A DNA stretch of 64,000 nt from Paenibacillus sp. GSMTC-2017. GTDB lineage: Bacteria > Bacillota > Bacilli > Paenibacillales > Paenibacillaceae. A program made the translations under genes and the position numbers. The notes below the pieces were generated by a model. It saw only the letters and a program-made list of their open reading frames with translations, ran no database searches and was not told where the DNA came from. Location of the stretch: positions 248,006-312,005 of the forward strand of contig NZ_JAECMT010000005.1 in the NCBI RefSeq assembly GCF_016019935.1, written 5' to 3'. Positions 9,637-17,089 of the stretch are shown here, in pieces (position 1 is the stretch's first letter; the number at the start of each line of letters is the position of its first letter).

Positions 9637-10638
9637 ATGCTGCACACAGTGAAGTGGAAAATAATAGGGTTAGTCCTAGCGATTATTTTAGTCTTTCTTC
9701 TGTTCGGAGCAAGTGTGCTATTTGGTTATACGAATACAACATGGCAAATGGTCATTCAAGCATATACGGCGTTTGATGGTTCAAATGAACATATTATTAT
9801 TCGCGAAGCTAGAGTTCCGCGTGCAGTTGCAGCATTGCTCGTAGGTGCGGCTCTTGCTGGTGCGGGCATTATTATGCAAGCTTTAACTCGAAATCCGATG
9901 GCGTCTCCTGGCATATTAGGTGTCAATGCAGGTGGCGGATTTTTTATAGTAGCTGGTGTTTCGTTTTTCTCCATATCATCAGAGAAAAGCTATATGTGGC
10001 TTGCATTTGCAGGGGCAATTATAGCTTCTATATTTGTATATGTTATTTCTTCTATTGGACGAGAGGGGATGACGCCGCTTAAGTTAACGCTCGCAGGTGC
10101 AACCACTGCGGCATTATTTTCTTCTTTTACATCAGCACTCCTTGTCATAGATGAACGGACATTAAGTGATGTTTTATACTGGCTTGCTGGTTCAGTGGAA
10201 GGCAAAAGTTTGAATTTGATTACCTCTGTCCTGCCATTTCTTATAACAGGGTTTATCGTTATTTTATTTTTGGGTCGAGCTTTAAATGTGTTTGCTATTG
10301 GTGAAGATGCCGCTGTTGGATTAGGTCAAAATACGGTTGCACTTAAACTTCTTTCATTACTAGTCGTCGTAGTTTTGGCAGGAGGAGCAGTAGCGATTGC
10401 AGGACCTGTTGGTTTTGTCGGTCTTGTTATTCCGCATATCGCAAGAGGGCTAATTGGTAGAGATCATCGTTGGATTATCCCGTATTGTTTAGTATTGGGT
10501 GCAATTTTATTACTGTCTGCAGATTTAGGAGCCCGTTTTATCGCATTCCCACGCGAGGTGCCAGTAGGAGTAATGACAGCTATTGTTGGAGCACCATTCT
10601 TTATCTACTTGGCTAGAAGGGAGCTGTTCCTGAAATGA
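9637..10638 (+). CDS. yfiZ: FecCD-type siderophore ABC transporter permease (YfiZ-like)
   Basis: Integral membrane permease of 333 residues with about nine to ten hydrophobic segments. It has the BtuC/FecCD signatures RVPRAVAALLVGAALAGAG, IMQALTRNPMASPGILGVNAG near the N-terminal third, and GPVGFVGLVIPHIARGLIG (the coupling region that contacts the ATPase). AGGAG lies upstream of the ATG. Stop and next start overlap (ATGA), giving a heteromeric permease pair. No ATPase gene is present in this cluster. Confidence 0.93.
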   Translation: MLHTVKWKIIGLVLAIILVFLLFGASVLFGYTNTTWQMVIQAYTAFDGSNEHIIIREARVPRAVAALLVGAALAGAGIIMQALTRNPMASPGILGVNAGGGFFIVAGVSFFSISSEKSYMWLAFAGAIIASIFVYVISSIGREGMTPLKLTLAGATTAALFSSFTSALLVIDERTLSDVLYWLAGSVEGKSLNLITSVLPFLITGFIVILFLGRALNVFAIGEDAAVGLGQNTVALKLLSLLVVVVLAGGAVAIAGPVGFVGLVIPHIARGLIGRDHRWIIPYCLVLGAILLLSADLGARFIAFPREVPVGVMTAIVGAPFFIYLARRELFLK

Positions 10639-11693
10639 ATCGGTTAGACACTGGGCAGATTAAATCTACTTTGACTGAACGGAATCGACGCCGTAAAGTA
10701 ACAGCCGCGGTTACATGGATAGGATTGCTATCGTTGTTGTTTATACTTTCCGTTGCTAGTTTGAGTGTGGGATCACTAGTAATAGCTCCATTCAAGACAC
10801 TTGAAGTTTTATTTGTATCCGGCTGGGGAGGGGATTCCGCTGAAAATACGGTTATTTGGAAGTTTCGGATGCCGCGATTGTTACTTGCTGGCTTAGCTGG
10901 TGCTGCCTTAGCGCTCTCTGGAACCATTTTGCAAAGTGTCGTTAGAAATCCACTGGCTTCTCCTGATGTAGTTGGCGTTACAAGTGGAGCTTCAATGATG
11001 GCAGTTGTGTTTCTAGCATTTTTTAATGAATCGCTCAACATTGTTTGGATGCCATTGTTTTCATTTGCTGGTGCGGTAGCAGTTACCTTTTTTATTTATG
11101 TAGCATCGTGGAAGCGGGGAGTTTCACCTCTTCGTCTTATTTTAGTTGGTCTAGGTGTCGCCGCATTATTAGAAGCTTGTAAAACGTTATTTCTTATATT
11201 CAGTCCGATTTTTTTGACAAGTCAAGCGCAAGTATGGTTAACAGGCAGTGTGTACGGAACTAGTTGGCATAATATTTACTCTTTTTTACCCTGGTTTGTT
11301 TCACTTACGATTGTGCTTATATTTATGGTTCGTCAATTAAATATCGGGGTACTTGGAGATGAGTTAACGATATCACTCGGGTCGCGTTTACAACGTCAGC
11401 GTATGCTGCTTATCGGAGTAGCAGCTGCATTAGCGGGATCTGCGATTTCTTTTGTTGGTGGGATTGGCTTTATTGGTCTTATGGCCCCCCATTTAGCTCG
11501 TAGGTTAGTAGGCAGCTCACATGCTCTTTTGTTGCCATGTGCGGCATTGGTAGGTGCCATTTTACTTATTTCAGCAGATTTAATCGGCAGGACAATGTTT
11601 TCACCAAGGGACATTCCAGCGGGGGTGTTTACAGCAGTTATCGGGGCACCTTTTTTGATCTATTTACTTATGAATGTGAAGAAGCAGGTATAG
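10635..11693 (+). CDS. yfhA: FecCD-type siderophore ABC transporter permease (YfhA-like)
   Basis: Second permease of the pair, 352 residues, with a basic N-terminal cytoplasmic tail of about 25 residues before the first membrane span. Family motifs: FRMPRLLLAGLAGAALALSG, LQSVVRNPLASPDVVGVTSG, and GGIGFIGLMAPHLARRLVG. It overlaps the first permease by 4 nt. It is the last gene of the first uptake set; an ATPase such as YusV would have to come from elsewhere in the genome, as in the B. subtilis YfiYZ/YfhA system. Confidence 0.93.
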   Translation: MNRLDTGQIKSTLTERNRRRKVTAAVTWIGLLSLLFILSVASLSVGSLVIAPFKTLEVLFVSGWGGDSAENTVIWKFRMPRLLLAGLAGAALALSGTILQSVVRNPLASPDVVGVTSGASMMAVVFLAFFNESLNIVWMPLFSFAGAVAVTFFIYVASWKRGVSPLRLILVGLGVAALLEACKTLFLIFSPIFLTSQAQVWLTGSVYGTSWHNIYSFLPWFVSLTIVLIFMVRQLNIGVLGDELTISLGSRLQRQRMLLIGVAAALAGSAISFVGGIGFIGLMAPHLARRLVGSSHALLLPCAALVGAILLISADLIGRTMFSPRDIPAGVFTAVIGAPFLIYLLMNVKKQV

Positions 11694-11747
11694 GGCTATT
11701 TTGTAATAGACCAGTATGTAAGATTTTCTTTTCTTATACAGTTTAGT

Positions 11748-11793
11748 GACGACTAGTCAGTTTGCCATTTTTATTACGATTTGACCAGTCGTC
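11748..11793. terminator. Inverted repeat between convergent genes
   Basis: GACGACTAGTCA and TGACCAGTCGTC pair over 12 bp with one mismatch, separated by 22 nt. It lies between the end of the permease gene and the leftward coiled-coil gene. No strong T run follows on either strand, so terminator function is only likely from position. Confidence 0.4.
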
Positions 11794-11809
11794 TATTGCT
11801 GGTTAACTA

Positions 11810-12103
11810 TTATTTTTGTTTAGAGATATGCTTTTGCAACTCCGCTTTTTTATCTGCAAGTTGCTTAGTTTGTAGAAGTTGTTGTTTGTTTATCTCGCTA
11901 AGTTCAACATTTAGCTTTTCGATGCGAGTCATTTTATTGCTCAAATCACTTGGTAACAGGCTTTTTTGAATATCCCTTTGCAATTGCTTTAGTTTTGCTT
12001 GCGCGCCATCCTTTTTCTTCTGATCGGATTTGCTGCTTTGCTCCAGCTGTTCAATTTCTCTTTTTAACCTGCTTATTATCGATGAAACAAAACTAATGGA
12101 CAT
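11810..12103 (-). CDS. Small coiled-coil protein, function unknown
   Basis: 97 residues, no signal peptide or membrane span. Nearly the whole length is a charged, heptad-like helix (LKREIEQLEQ near the start; ELSEINKQQLLQTKQLADKK near the end). The size and helical, Ser/Lys/Gln-rich make-up resemble the small partner proteins of LXG/WXG100 secretion loci (YwqH type), but no secretion gene or WXG motif is adjacent, so I do not assign that. The gene stands alone, convergent with the permease gene. Confidence 0.65.
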   Translation of the reverse strand: MSISFVSSIISRLKREIEQLEQSSKSDQKKKDGAQAKLKQLQRDIQKSLLPSDLSNKMTRIEKLNVELSEINKQQLLQTKQLADKKAELQKHISKQK

Positions 12104-12212
12104 TCGGACACCTCTTTAGGAATAGTGTCACTATTCTACTACATAACGCCTACATTAGCGAGAATATCGGACTGGGTAGGACTTATGCAAAATAATGAAG
12201 ACACAAAAACAA

Positions 12213-12236
12213 GGAAGACCCATTAAAGGGTCTTCC
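12213..12236 (-). terminator. Rho-independent terminator after YjcZ-like gene
   Basis: GGAAGACCC, a 6 nt loop, GGGTCTTCC. On the minus strand the stem is followed by TTGTTTTTG, placing it downstream of the leftward YjcZ-like gene. The plus strand has a shorter T stretch (TCGTTTTC), so it may act both ways. Confidence 0.75.
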
Positions 12237-12298
12237 TCGTTTTCGTCTAAAAGGCACGTTCAAGTCTGAATGCATGGAGGTTACATATCAGATTTGAA

Positions 12299-12433
12299 TT
12301 AACAGAATTTGCCACCGAAGCCGCCAACACCGCCAAAGCCAAAGCTACAAGCGATGATTACTAGAAGGATGAAAAGAACCAAGATTGCTCCTACATTGTT
12401 ATCTCTACCAATTCCGCCAACGCAACCACTCAT
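12299..12433 (-). CDS. YjcZ-family small sporulation protein
   Basis: 44-residue peptide starting MSGCVGGIG, with a central hydrophobic helix (AILVLFILLVII) and a Gly/Phe-rich tail (GFGGVGGFGGKFC). This is the layout of YjcZ/SscA-like small spore proteins. I start at ATG 12433, 8-9 nt after AAGGAGGTG; a longer in-frame start at 12490 lacks a ribosome site. A SigK-like promoter lies just upstream. A second gene of the same type is encoded divergently about 270 nt away. Confidence 0.85.
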   Translation of the reverse strand: MSGCVGGIGRDNNVGAILVLFILLVIIACSFGFGGVGGFGGKFC

Positions 12434-12467
12434 TGTTTCCTGCACCTCCTTCTTGTTGAGTACTCTG

Positions 12468-12493
12468 TAAGTTATGCGCCTGTGGACCAATGT
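12468..12493 (-). promoter_or_regulatory. SigK-like promoter for leftward YjcZ-like gene
   Basis: On the minus strand, AC, 15 nt, then CATAACTTA, which fits the SigK -10 pattern CATANNNTA with the short AC -35 element. It ends 35 nt before the start codon. SigK drives late mother-cell genes, as expected for a spore protein. Confidence 0.5.
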
Positions 12494-12647
12494 GACTGGG
12501 TATTTGTTACCGTGGTATTTAACTTCGGCTAATGCCTATACATAAGGACAAGTGCTTAGAAAGTATCGGAAAAAAGCCGTGACCAGGCAGGAAAGGTGCG
12601 GGCATAGAGCAAATATGTGCAAACACACAATTTTCCTAATAGCCTAA

Positions 12648-12674
12648 ACAACTTACGCAAATATACATAGGATA
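12648..12674 (+). promoter_or_regulatory. SigK-like promoter for rightward YjcZ-like gene
   Basis: AC, 16 nt, then CATAGGATA, a full match to the SigK pattern AC-N16-CATANNNTA. It lies 30 nt before the start codon of the 56-residue spore-type peptide. Confidence 0.6.
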
Positions 12675-12703
12675 CTGTACCTTAATAAAAAGGAGATGAA
12701 AAA

Positions 12704-12874
12704 ATGAACTATGCAGCGAACGTTTCTGGCGGAGCTAATTCTCACTTCCCTGTAGGTGGTGCACACCATCATAATCATTGTGGTCCAGTTGTTGGAGGAT
12801 GTGGTAACAACGTTGGAAGCATCCTAGTACTCTTCATTTTATTGGTTATCATCACTCGTGCTATCTGTTTCTAA
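12704..12874 (+). CDS. YjcZ-like small sporulation protein with His-rich N terminus
   Basis: 56-residue peptide: a His-rich segment (GGAHHHNHCGP), then GGCGNNVGSILVLFILLVII and a short ITRAICF tail. The hydrophobic helix is almost the same as in the divergent 44-residue protein, so the two are paralogues. AAAAGGAGATG precedes the ATG. The His/Cys-rich N terminus is absent from the neighbour and could bind metal, but that is inference. Confidence 0.8.
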   Translation: MNYAANVSGGANSHFPVGGAHHHNHCGPVVGGCGNNVGSILVLFILLVIITRAICF

Positions 12875-12933
12875 ATCGTAGCGGTTTCACTTTAAATAAG
12901 GGCTTAGGCGTGTCCACAAGCTGAAATAGCATG

Positions 12934-12966
12934 AAAATCCCCAAGCGAAATTCGCTTGGGGATTTT
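12934..12966. terminator. Bidirectional terminator
   Basis: AAAATCCCCAAGCGAA pairs with TTCGCTTGGGGATTTT around a 1 nt centre. A/T runs flank both sides, so it can end both the rightward YjcZ-like gene and the leftward D-amino-acid operon. Confidence 0.85.
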
Positions 12967-12987
12967 ATTTGTTATGAGGATATGTGA

Positions 12988-13452
12988 TTAGTCACGAACT
13001 TCAGCAATTAGCTCAATCTCAACTGGTGTATGGAATGGCAAGTCGCTAGTTCCGATAGCGGAACGTGCATGACGGCCGTTTTCACCAAATACTTCGATTA
13101 GAAGATCGGATGCACCGTTGATTACATAAGGTTGGTCGCCAAATCCAGGAGCACTGTTTACGAAAGCAAGGATTTTAACGATCTTTACAACGCGATCCAA
13201 ATCACCAAGATGAGCTTTCATTGCAGCAAGCAAGTTGATTACAACTTGACGAGCAGCTTCTTGGCCTTGTTCAATCGTTAGGTCTGAACCGACTTTACCT
13301 TCATACATAAGAACGCCATCAATACGGCAATCGAATCCAGACGTGTAGATTAGGTTGCCTGTTTGGTTAACTGGCTTGTAAAGAAATTTTGGTTCAGTAG
13401 TTGGAGGCAATGTAATTCCTAGTTCAGCTAGACGGTGTTCAATTTTAGACAT
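12988..13452 (-). CDS. Rid (YjgF/YER057c/UK114) family protein
   Basis: 154 residues, in the longer Rid subgroup (usual RidA is about 128), recognisable by LGITLPPTTEPKFLY at the N terminus and GRHARSAIGTSDLPFHTPVEIE at the C terminus. Rid proteins hydrolyse reactive enamine/imine intermediates released by PLP enzymes. Being last in an operon with a PLP-dependent D-amino-acid enzyme makes this role plausible. Start chosen at ATG 13452 after AAGGAG; a longer start at 13512 would run into the deacylase gene. Confidence 0.88.
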   Translation of the reverse strand: MSKIEHRLAELGITLPPTTEPKFLYKPVNQTGNLIYTSGFDCRIDGVLMYEGKVGSDLTIEQGQEAARQVVINLLAAMKAHLGDLDRVVKIVKILAFVNSAPGFGDQPYVINGASDLLIEVFGENGRHARSAIGTSDLPFHTPVEIELIAEVRD

Positions 13453-13496
13453 AGTAATTAGCTCCTTTATGTTTCCGTTATTTGTTTGACTGCTCG

Positions 13497-15101
13497 TTAG
13501 ATCGAGCAGCAATGTTGTGCGCGAATGAGTGAACCTTCACGTTTATGCGTATGAACACCATGTTGCATCGTAAGCTGACCGCCTACAACAACATGTGTAA
13601 TACCAGTAGGGAATTGACGTGGATCGGCAAAAGTTGCCGTATCTTGAATCGTATCCATATCGAACACAGTAATATCTGCAAGATAACCTGGAACGATAAG
13701 GCCGCGTTTGCCTAACTTGAAGCGTTGTACTGGGAATGAAGTAAGCTTGCGAACGGCTTGCTCCAGCGAAAGCACTTTATCTTCTCGTACATATTTGGCA
13801 AATACACGTGGGAATGTGCCATACGTACGAGGATGCGGCTTGCCGATTTCACAGTTCAAGCTGTCGGATGCGATCAATGATTTCTCGTATGCGATAACTT
13901 GTTTGACATCATCATCAGACATATGGAAATAGACGATTGCAATTTGGCCGTTTTCTTCGAGGAGCAAATCCATCATGCAATCAACGGGATGTTGACCACG
14001 AATCTCGGCAACCTCAGCGATATGTTTACCTTCGAGCGACTTGTTTCCTTCTGATTGAACAGCGGAAATCACAATACTGTTCCAGCCAGTAGAGCAAACA
14101 AGATTGTCCCAGTGTTGTTGCTCATGACTAAGTTCTTCCTTAATCCGTGCTCTTAGCGTTGGATTACGGAACGCTTCCAGCGTTGCTTCAATACCGCCTT
14201 CCAGTACCCAAGGCGGAAGAACAGTCGTTAATGTCGTTGAACCTGCATTGTATGGGTAGACATCAACGGTAACGTCCATGCCACGTGCACGAGCATCTTC
14301 GACAAGCTCTAGAGCTTCTAGTACTTTACCCCAATTTGCTTTACCAGCCGCTTTCAAATGACTGATATGAAGGGAGATGCCGGCACGTTCTGCGATCCAG
14401 ATAACTTCAGCAACGGACGGCAGCAAGTTGTTTCCTTCGCCGCGAATATGGGTAGAGAACAAGCCATTGTATTTCGGAAGTACGCTACAAAGCTCAACTA
14501 ATTCTTCTCTTGAAGTGTAGCTTCCTGGTGCATAGAGTAGGCCGATTGACAAACCAATTGCGCCAGCACGAAGTCCCTCTTCCAGCAATTCTTTCATACG
14601 CGCGATCTCAGCAGTTGTAGCTGGACGATTCTCGAAGCCCATAACGGCAATACGAAGTGCGCCATGCGCTACATATGTCGCGATATGCTCGGAAGGATTG
14701 GAGCGAGCAACAAAGTCCATATACTCGCCAACCGTTTCCCAAGGCCATTCCCAGCTTGTACTGCCTAGAACAGGTTGGACGTAAGTTTGCAGAAGGTCCG
14801 CTTTGTTGCGGACGAATGGAGCAGGAGCTAATCCGCAGTTGCCGACAACTTCGGTCGTTACCCCTTGCTGCATCTTTATTTCACTATGAGGATGATCGAT
14901 AATCATAAGATCAGAATGACAATGTCCATCGATAAAACCAGGCGAAATAATTTTGCGACTTACGTCGATTACTTGATGAGCTTCTTGATCGATTTGTCCG
15001 ACAGAGACGATTACGCCGTCTTTAACGCCAACATCGCCTCTATACCAAGGATTGCCGCTACCATCTACGATTTTTCCATTTTTCAATACTAAATCTAGCA
15101 T
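13497..15101 (-). CDS. N-acyl-D-amino-acid deacylase family amidohydrolase
   Basis: 534 residues of the metal-dependent D-aminoacylase family, which removes acyl groups from N-acyl-D-amino acids. Visible: VDGSGNPWYRGDVGV and the metal motif GFIDGHCHSD (about residues 55-65), VGNCGLAPAP, HIRGEGN (about residue 220), LHISHLKAAGK with a metal-region His, VDVYPYNAGSTTL, and a C-terminal PGYLADITVFD typical of amidohydrolase beta-sandwich ends. It lies 30 nt after the PLP enzyme. Dihydroorotase/dihydropyrimidinase-like relatives are the main alternative; the operon favours the D-amino-acid role. Confidence 0.9.
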   Translation of the reverse strand: MLDLVLKNGKIVDGSGNPWYRGDVGVKDGVIVSVGQIDQEAHQVIDVSRKIISPGFIDGHCHSDLMIIDHPHSEIKMQQGVTTEVVGNCGLAPAPFVRNKADLLQTYVQPVLGSTSWEWPWETVGEYMDFVARSNPSEHIATYVAHGALRIAVMGFENRPATTAEIARMKELLEEGLRAGAIGLSIGLLYAPGSYTSREELVELCSVLPKYNGLFSTHIRGEGNNLLPSVAEVIWIAERAGISLHISHLKAAGKANWGKVLEALELVEDARARGMDVTVDVYPYNAGSTTLTTVLPPWVLEGGIEATLEAFRNPTLRARIKEELSHEQQHWDNLVCSTGWNSIVISAVQSEGNKSLEGKHIAEVAEIRGQHPVDCMMDLLLEENGQIAIVYFHMSDDDVKQVIAYEKSLIASDSLNCEIGKPHPRTYGTFPRVFAKYVREDKVLSLEQAVRKLTSFPVQRFKLGKRGLIVPGYLADITVFDMDTIQDTATFADPRQFPTGITHVVVGGQLTMQHGVHTHKREGSLIRAQHCCSI

Positions 15102-15131
15102 GTTTGACTTAGCTCCTCTCTCATCTGGAAA

Positions 15132-16253
15132 CTACTCTAGCAACCCACGTGCGGCTACAGCAACTTTTGTAAGCTCACCATCGGAGTTTTGAAGATAGAT
15201 AAAGCTATGCAAATTAACGGTACTGCAAATATGGTTAGGAATAATAGCAATCACGTCACCAATTTGATAGTCGCTAGCAGGGTTTACACGAATAACGCCA
15301 TGTTCTTCATTCATGCGCTCGAATACAGCGTCATCATCTCCGACAATATGCCCGAAACCTTTCAAGTTTAGCGGGGCTTTGTCTGGTTGTACGTCAGTAG
15401 CAAATGTTTTGCTTCCGCCGTCAATGACAATTCGGTCCGATGTTGGGCGACTTACAACAGTTGCCCATACAGCGCCGGCACATTCTTCGAAGGAGCAAAT
15501 GTCAAAGGCAGCTTGCATGCGATCTTGATAAATATAAGTGCCTGGGCGAACTTCAGTTATACCCGCGATTTCAGCAGCATAAATGGCTGTTGGTGATGAG
15601 CCGACGCTAACATCTTTAATCGTTAATCCAGCATCTCGCAGAGACTGGGCAACGGAAACCATGAAAGTACCTTCTTCATGACCAGCAGCTCGCAAATCCA
15701 TCGTAGGTGCACCGCTTAGCATAGCTCCACGATAAGTGAATATGCCATTAAGGCTTACAGCTTCTAGAGAAGCAATTGCTTTCGCAAGTTGGGCGGCAGA
15801 TGATGCCTCTACGCCAGTACGATTGAGACCAGACTCAATTTCTAAGCGAACTTCAAGTGTTACACCCTGCTCGCTAGCTACAGTAGAGATTCGTTTTGCA
15901 CCTTCTATACTGTCTACTCCAATAATGAGGCGAATACCCGACTTCACAAGTTTGGCAGCGCGTTCAAGCTTGCTTGTACTTACAATCGGATAAGCGACAA
16001 AAATGTCCTTTATCCCACCCTCGGCCATTACTTCTGCTTCAGCGATTTTGGCAACTGTAATACCAATTGCTCCTGCTTTCAGTTGGCGAAGCGCCATTTC
16101 TGGCATTTTATGCGTCTTCGCATGTGGACGAAGTTTAACACCAGTAGCGTTTATTGTTTCTGCGATCTTTTGGATGTTGCTATCGACTATATCACTATTA
16201 ATGACGACACAAGGTGTTTCGAAGATTGTGTTCGTAGTTACGTTTTGACTCAT
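15132..16253 (-). CDS. D-threonine aldolase / D-serine dehydratase-like PLP enzyme
   Basis: 373-residue fold-type III PLP enzyme (alanine racemase N-terminal barrel plus DSD-type C-terminal domain). The PLP lysine is in LRPHAKTHKMPE (about Lys46). The C-terminal PNHICSTVNL supplies the His and Cys that bind a divalent metal in DSD1 and D-threonine aldolase. It should act on D-beta-hydroxy amino acids (retro-aldol or dehydration). The start overlaps the regulator stop by 4 nt. Exact substrate cannot be read from the sequence. Confidence 0.88.
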   Translation of the reverse strand: MSQNVTTNTIFETPCVVINSDIVDSNIQKIAETINATGVKLRPHAKTHKMPEMALRQLKAGAIGITVAKIAEAEVMAEGGIKDIFVAYPIVSTSKLERAAKLVKSGIRLIIGVDSIEGAKRISTVASEQGVTLEVRLEIESGLNRTGVEASSAAQLAKAIASLEAVSLNGIFTYRGAMLSGAPTMDLRAAGHEEGTFMVSVAQSLRDAGLTIKDVSVGSSPTAIYAAEIAGITEVRPGTYIYQDRMQAAFDICSFEECAGAVWATVVSRPTSDRIVIDGGSKTFATDVQPDKAPLNLKGFGHIVGDDDAVFERMNEEHGVIRVNPASDYQIGDVIAIIPNHICSTVNLHSFIYLQNSDGELTKVAVAARGLLE

Positions 16254-16909
16254 TCTTTTGAACCTCCTATATCATCCGAAGATTTTGATTCTTCCAAGTA
16301 GTTGTACAAGGTAAACTTGGATATGCCCAAGTAACTACAAATTTTTTCGCCAGACTTTTTAATAAGGAATGCACCCTTTTGATCCAGTAGCTGAATCAAC
16401 CGAATTTTATCCTCTTTGCTCATGAGTGCAGGTGGTCTGCCGATAATTTCTTGCGTTTCTTGCAGCAACGTGTCGAGAAGCTCATTCACATTACTGACGA
16501 AAGATTCTCGTATAGGCTGAAGACCACTTGCCGTCAACGATTGCAACGTTTTCTCCGCCATCATCAGATCAGTAATGTCAAAGTTGATGCATACTGCTCC
16601 AATGATCGTGCCTTCATTATTTTTTACATACATAGAAGTAGAACGGAGAATTCTACCGTCAACCGTTTGTGTGACGTAGTTATGTCGATTGTCACCGTCT
16701 GATGTTCCCCTCATAATTTCCAAACCGAGATTTGTTCCGGGATCTCCGACGTTACGGCCGGTGACATGACCGTGTTCTATAGCGACAATAGTACTTTCAT
16801 AGGGCTTCGACCAGTCATGGATAACGACTTCGCAATTTTCCCCGAATTGTGCGGTTATACCTTTGGCTAGCTCGGAGAAAAATAATAATTCCTGCGATAT
16901 TGACTCCAT
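16250..16909 (-). CDS. YheO/DauR-like PAS-HTH transcriptional regulator
   Basis: 219 residues: an N-terminal YheO-type PAS-like domain (about residues 10-120; QFGENCEVVIHDWS, GRNVGDPGTNLG, NNEGTIIGAVCINFD) and a C-terminal HTH (about 165-210; KICSYLGISKFTLYNYLEE). Relatives include DauR, which controls D-arginine catabolism in Pseudomonas. As the first gene of the operon with D-amino-acid enzymes it is probably the ligand-responsive local regulator. It is transcribed divergently from the YesM-type kinase gene, with 180 nt between them. Confidence 0.87.
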   Translation of the reverse strand: MESISQELLFFSELAKGITAQFGENCEVVIHDWSKPYESTIVAIEHGHVTGRNVGDPGTNLGLEIMRGTSDGDNRHNYVTQTVDGRILRSTSMYVKNNEGTIIGAVCINFDITDLMMAEKTLQSLTASGLQPIRESFVSNVNELLDTLLQETQEIIGRPPALMSKEDKIRLIQLLDQKGAFLIKKSGEKICSYLGISKFTLYNYLEESKSSDDIGGSKE

Positions 16910-17089
16910 CTTACGCCTCTTTTCATACCATTAACTTTTTCTTTGACCACATGGTACACCTATGCGAGTGAAAAATCAAACAAAAAATTTGTTAAGCTAA
17001 AAAAAAGTATGATAGTATTCGATTAAGAAAGTAGGATGTCCGCTTGGTTATGGTGCAACTATGAAATGATGAAGGGATGAGGAGTATCG

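Noticed and set aside
10613..11041. 142-codon minus-strand frame over the permease gene
   Set aside because: Antisense shadow of a FecCD permease; no ribosome site and no recognisable motif.
11810..12103. LXG/WXG100 secretion partner
   Set aside because: Coiled-coil content fits, but no WXG motif and no Ess/T7SS genes are adjacent.
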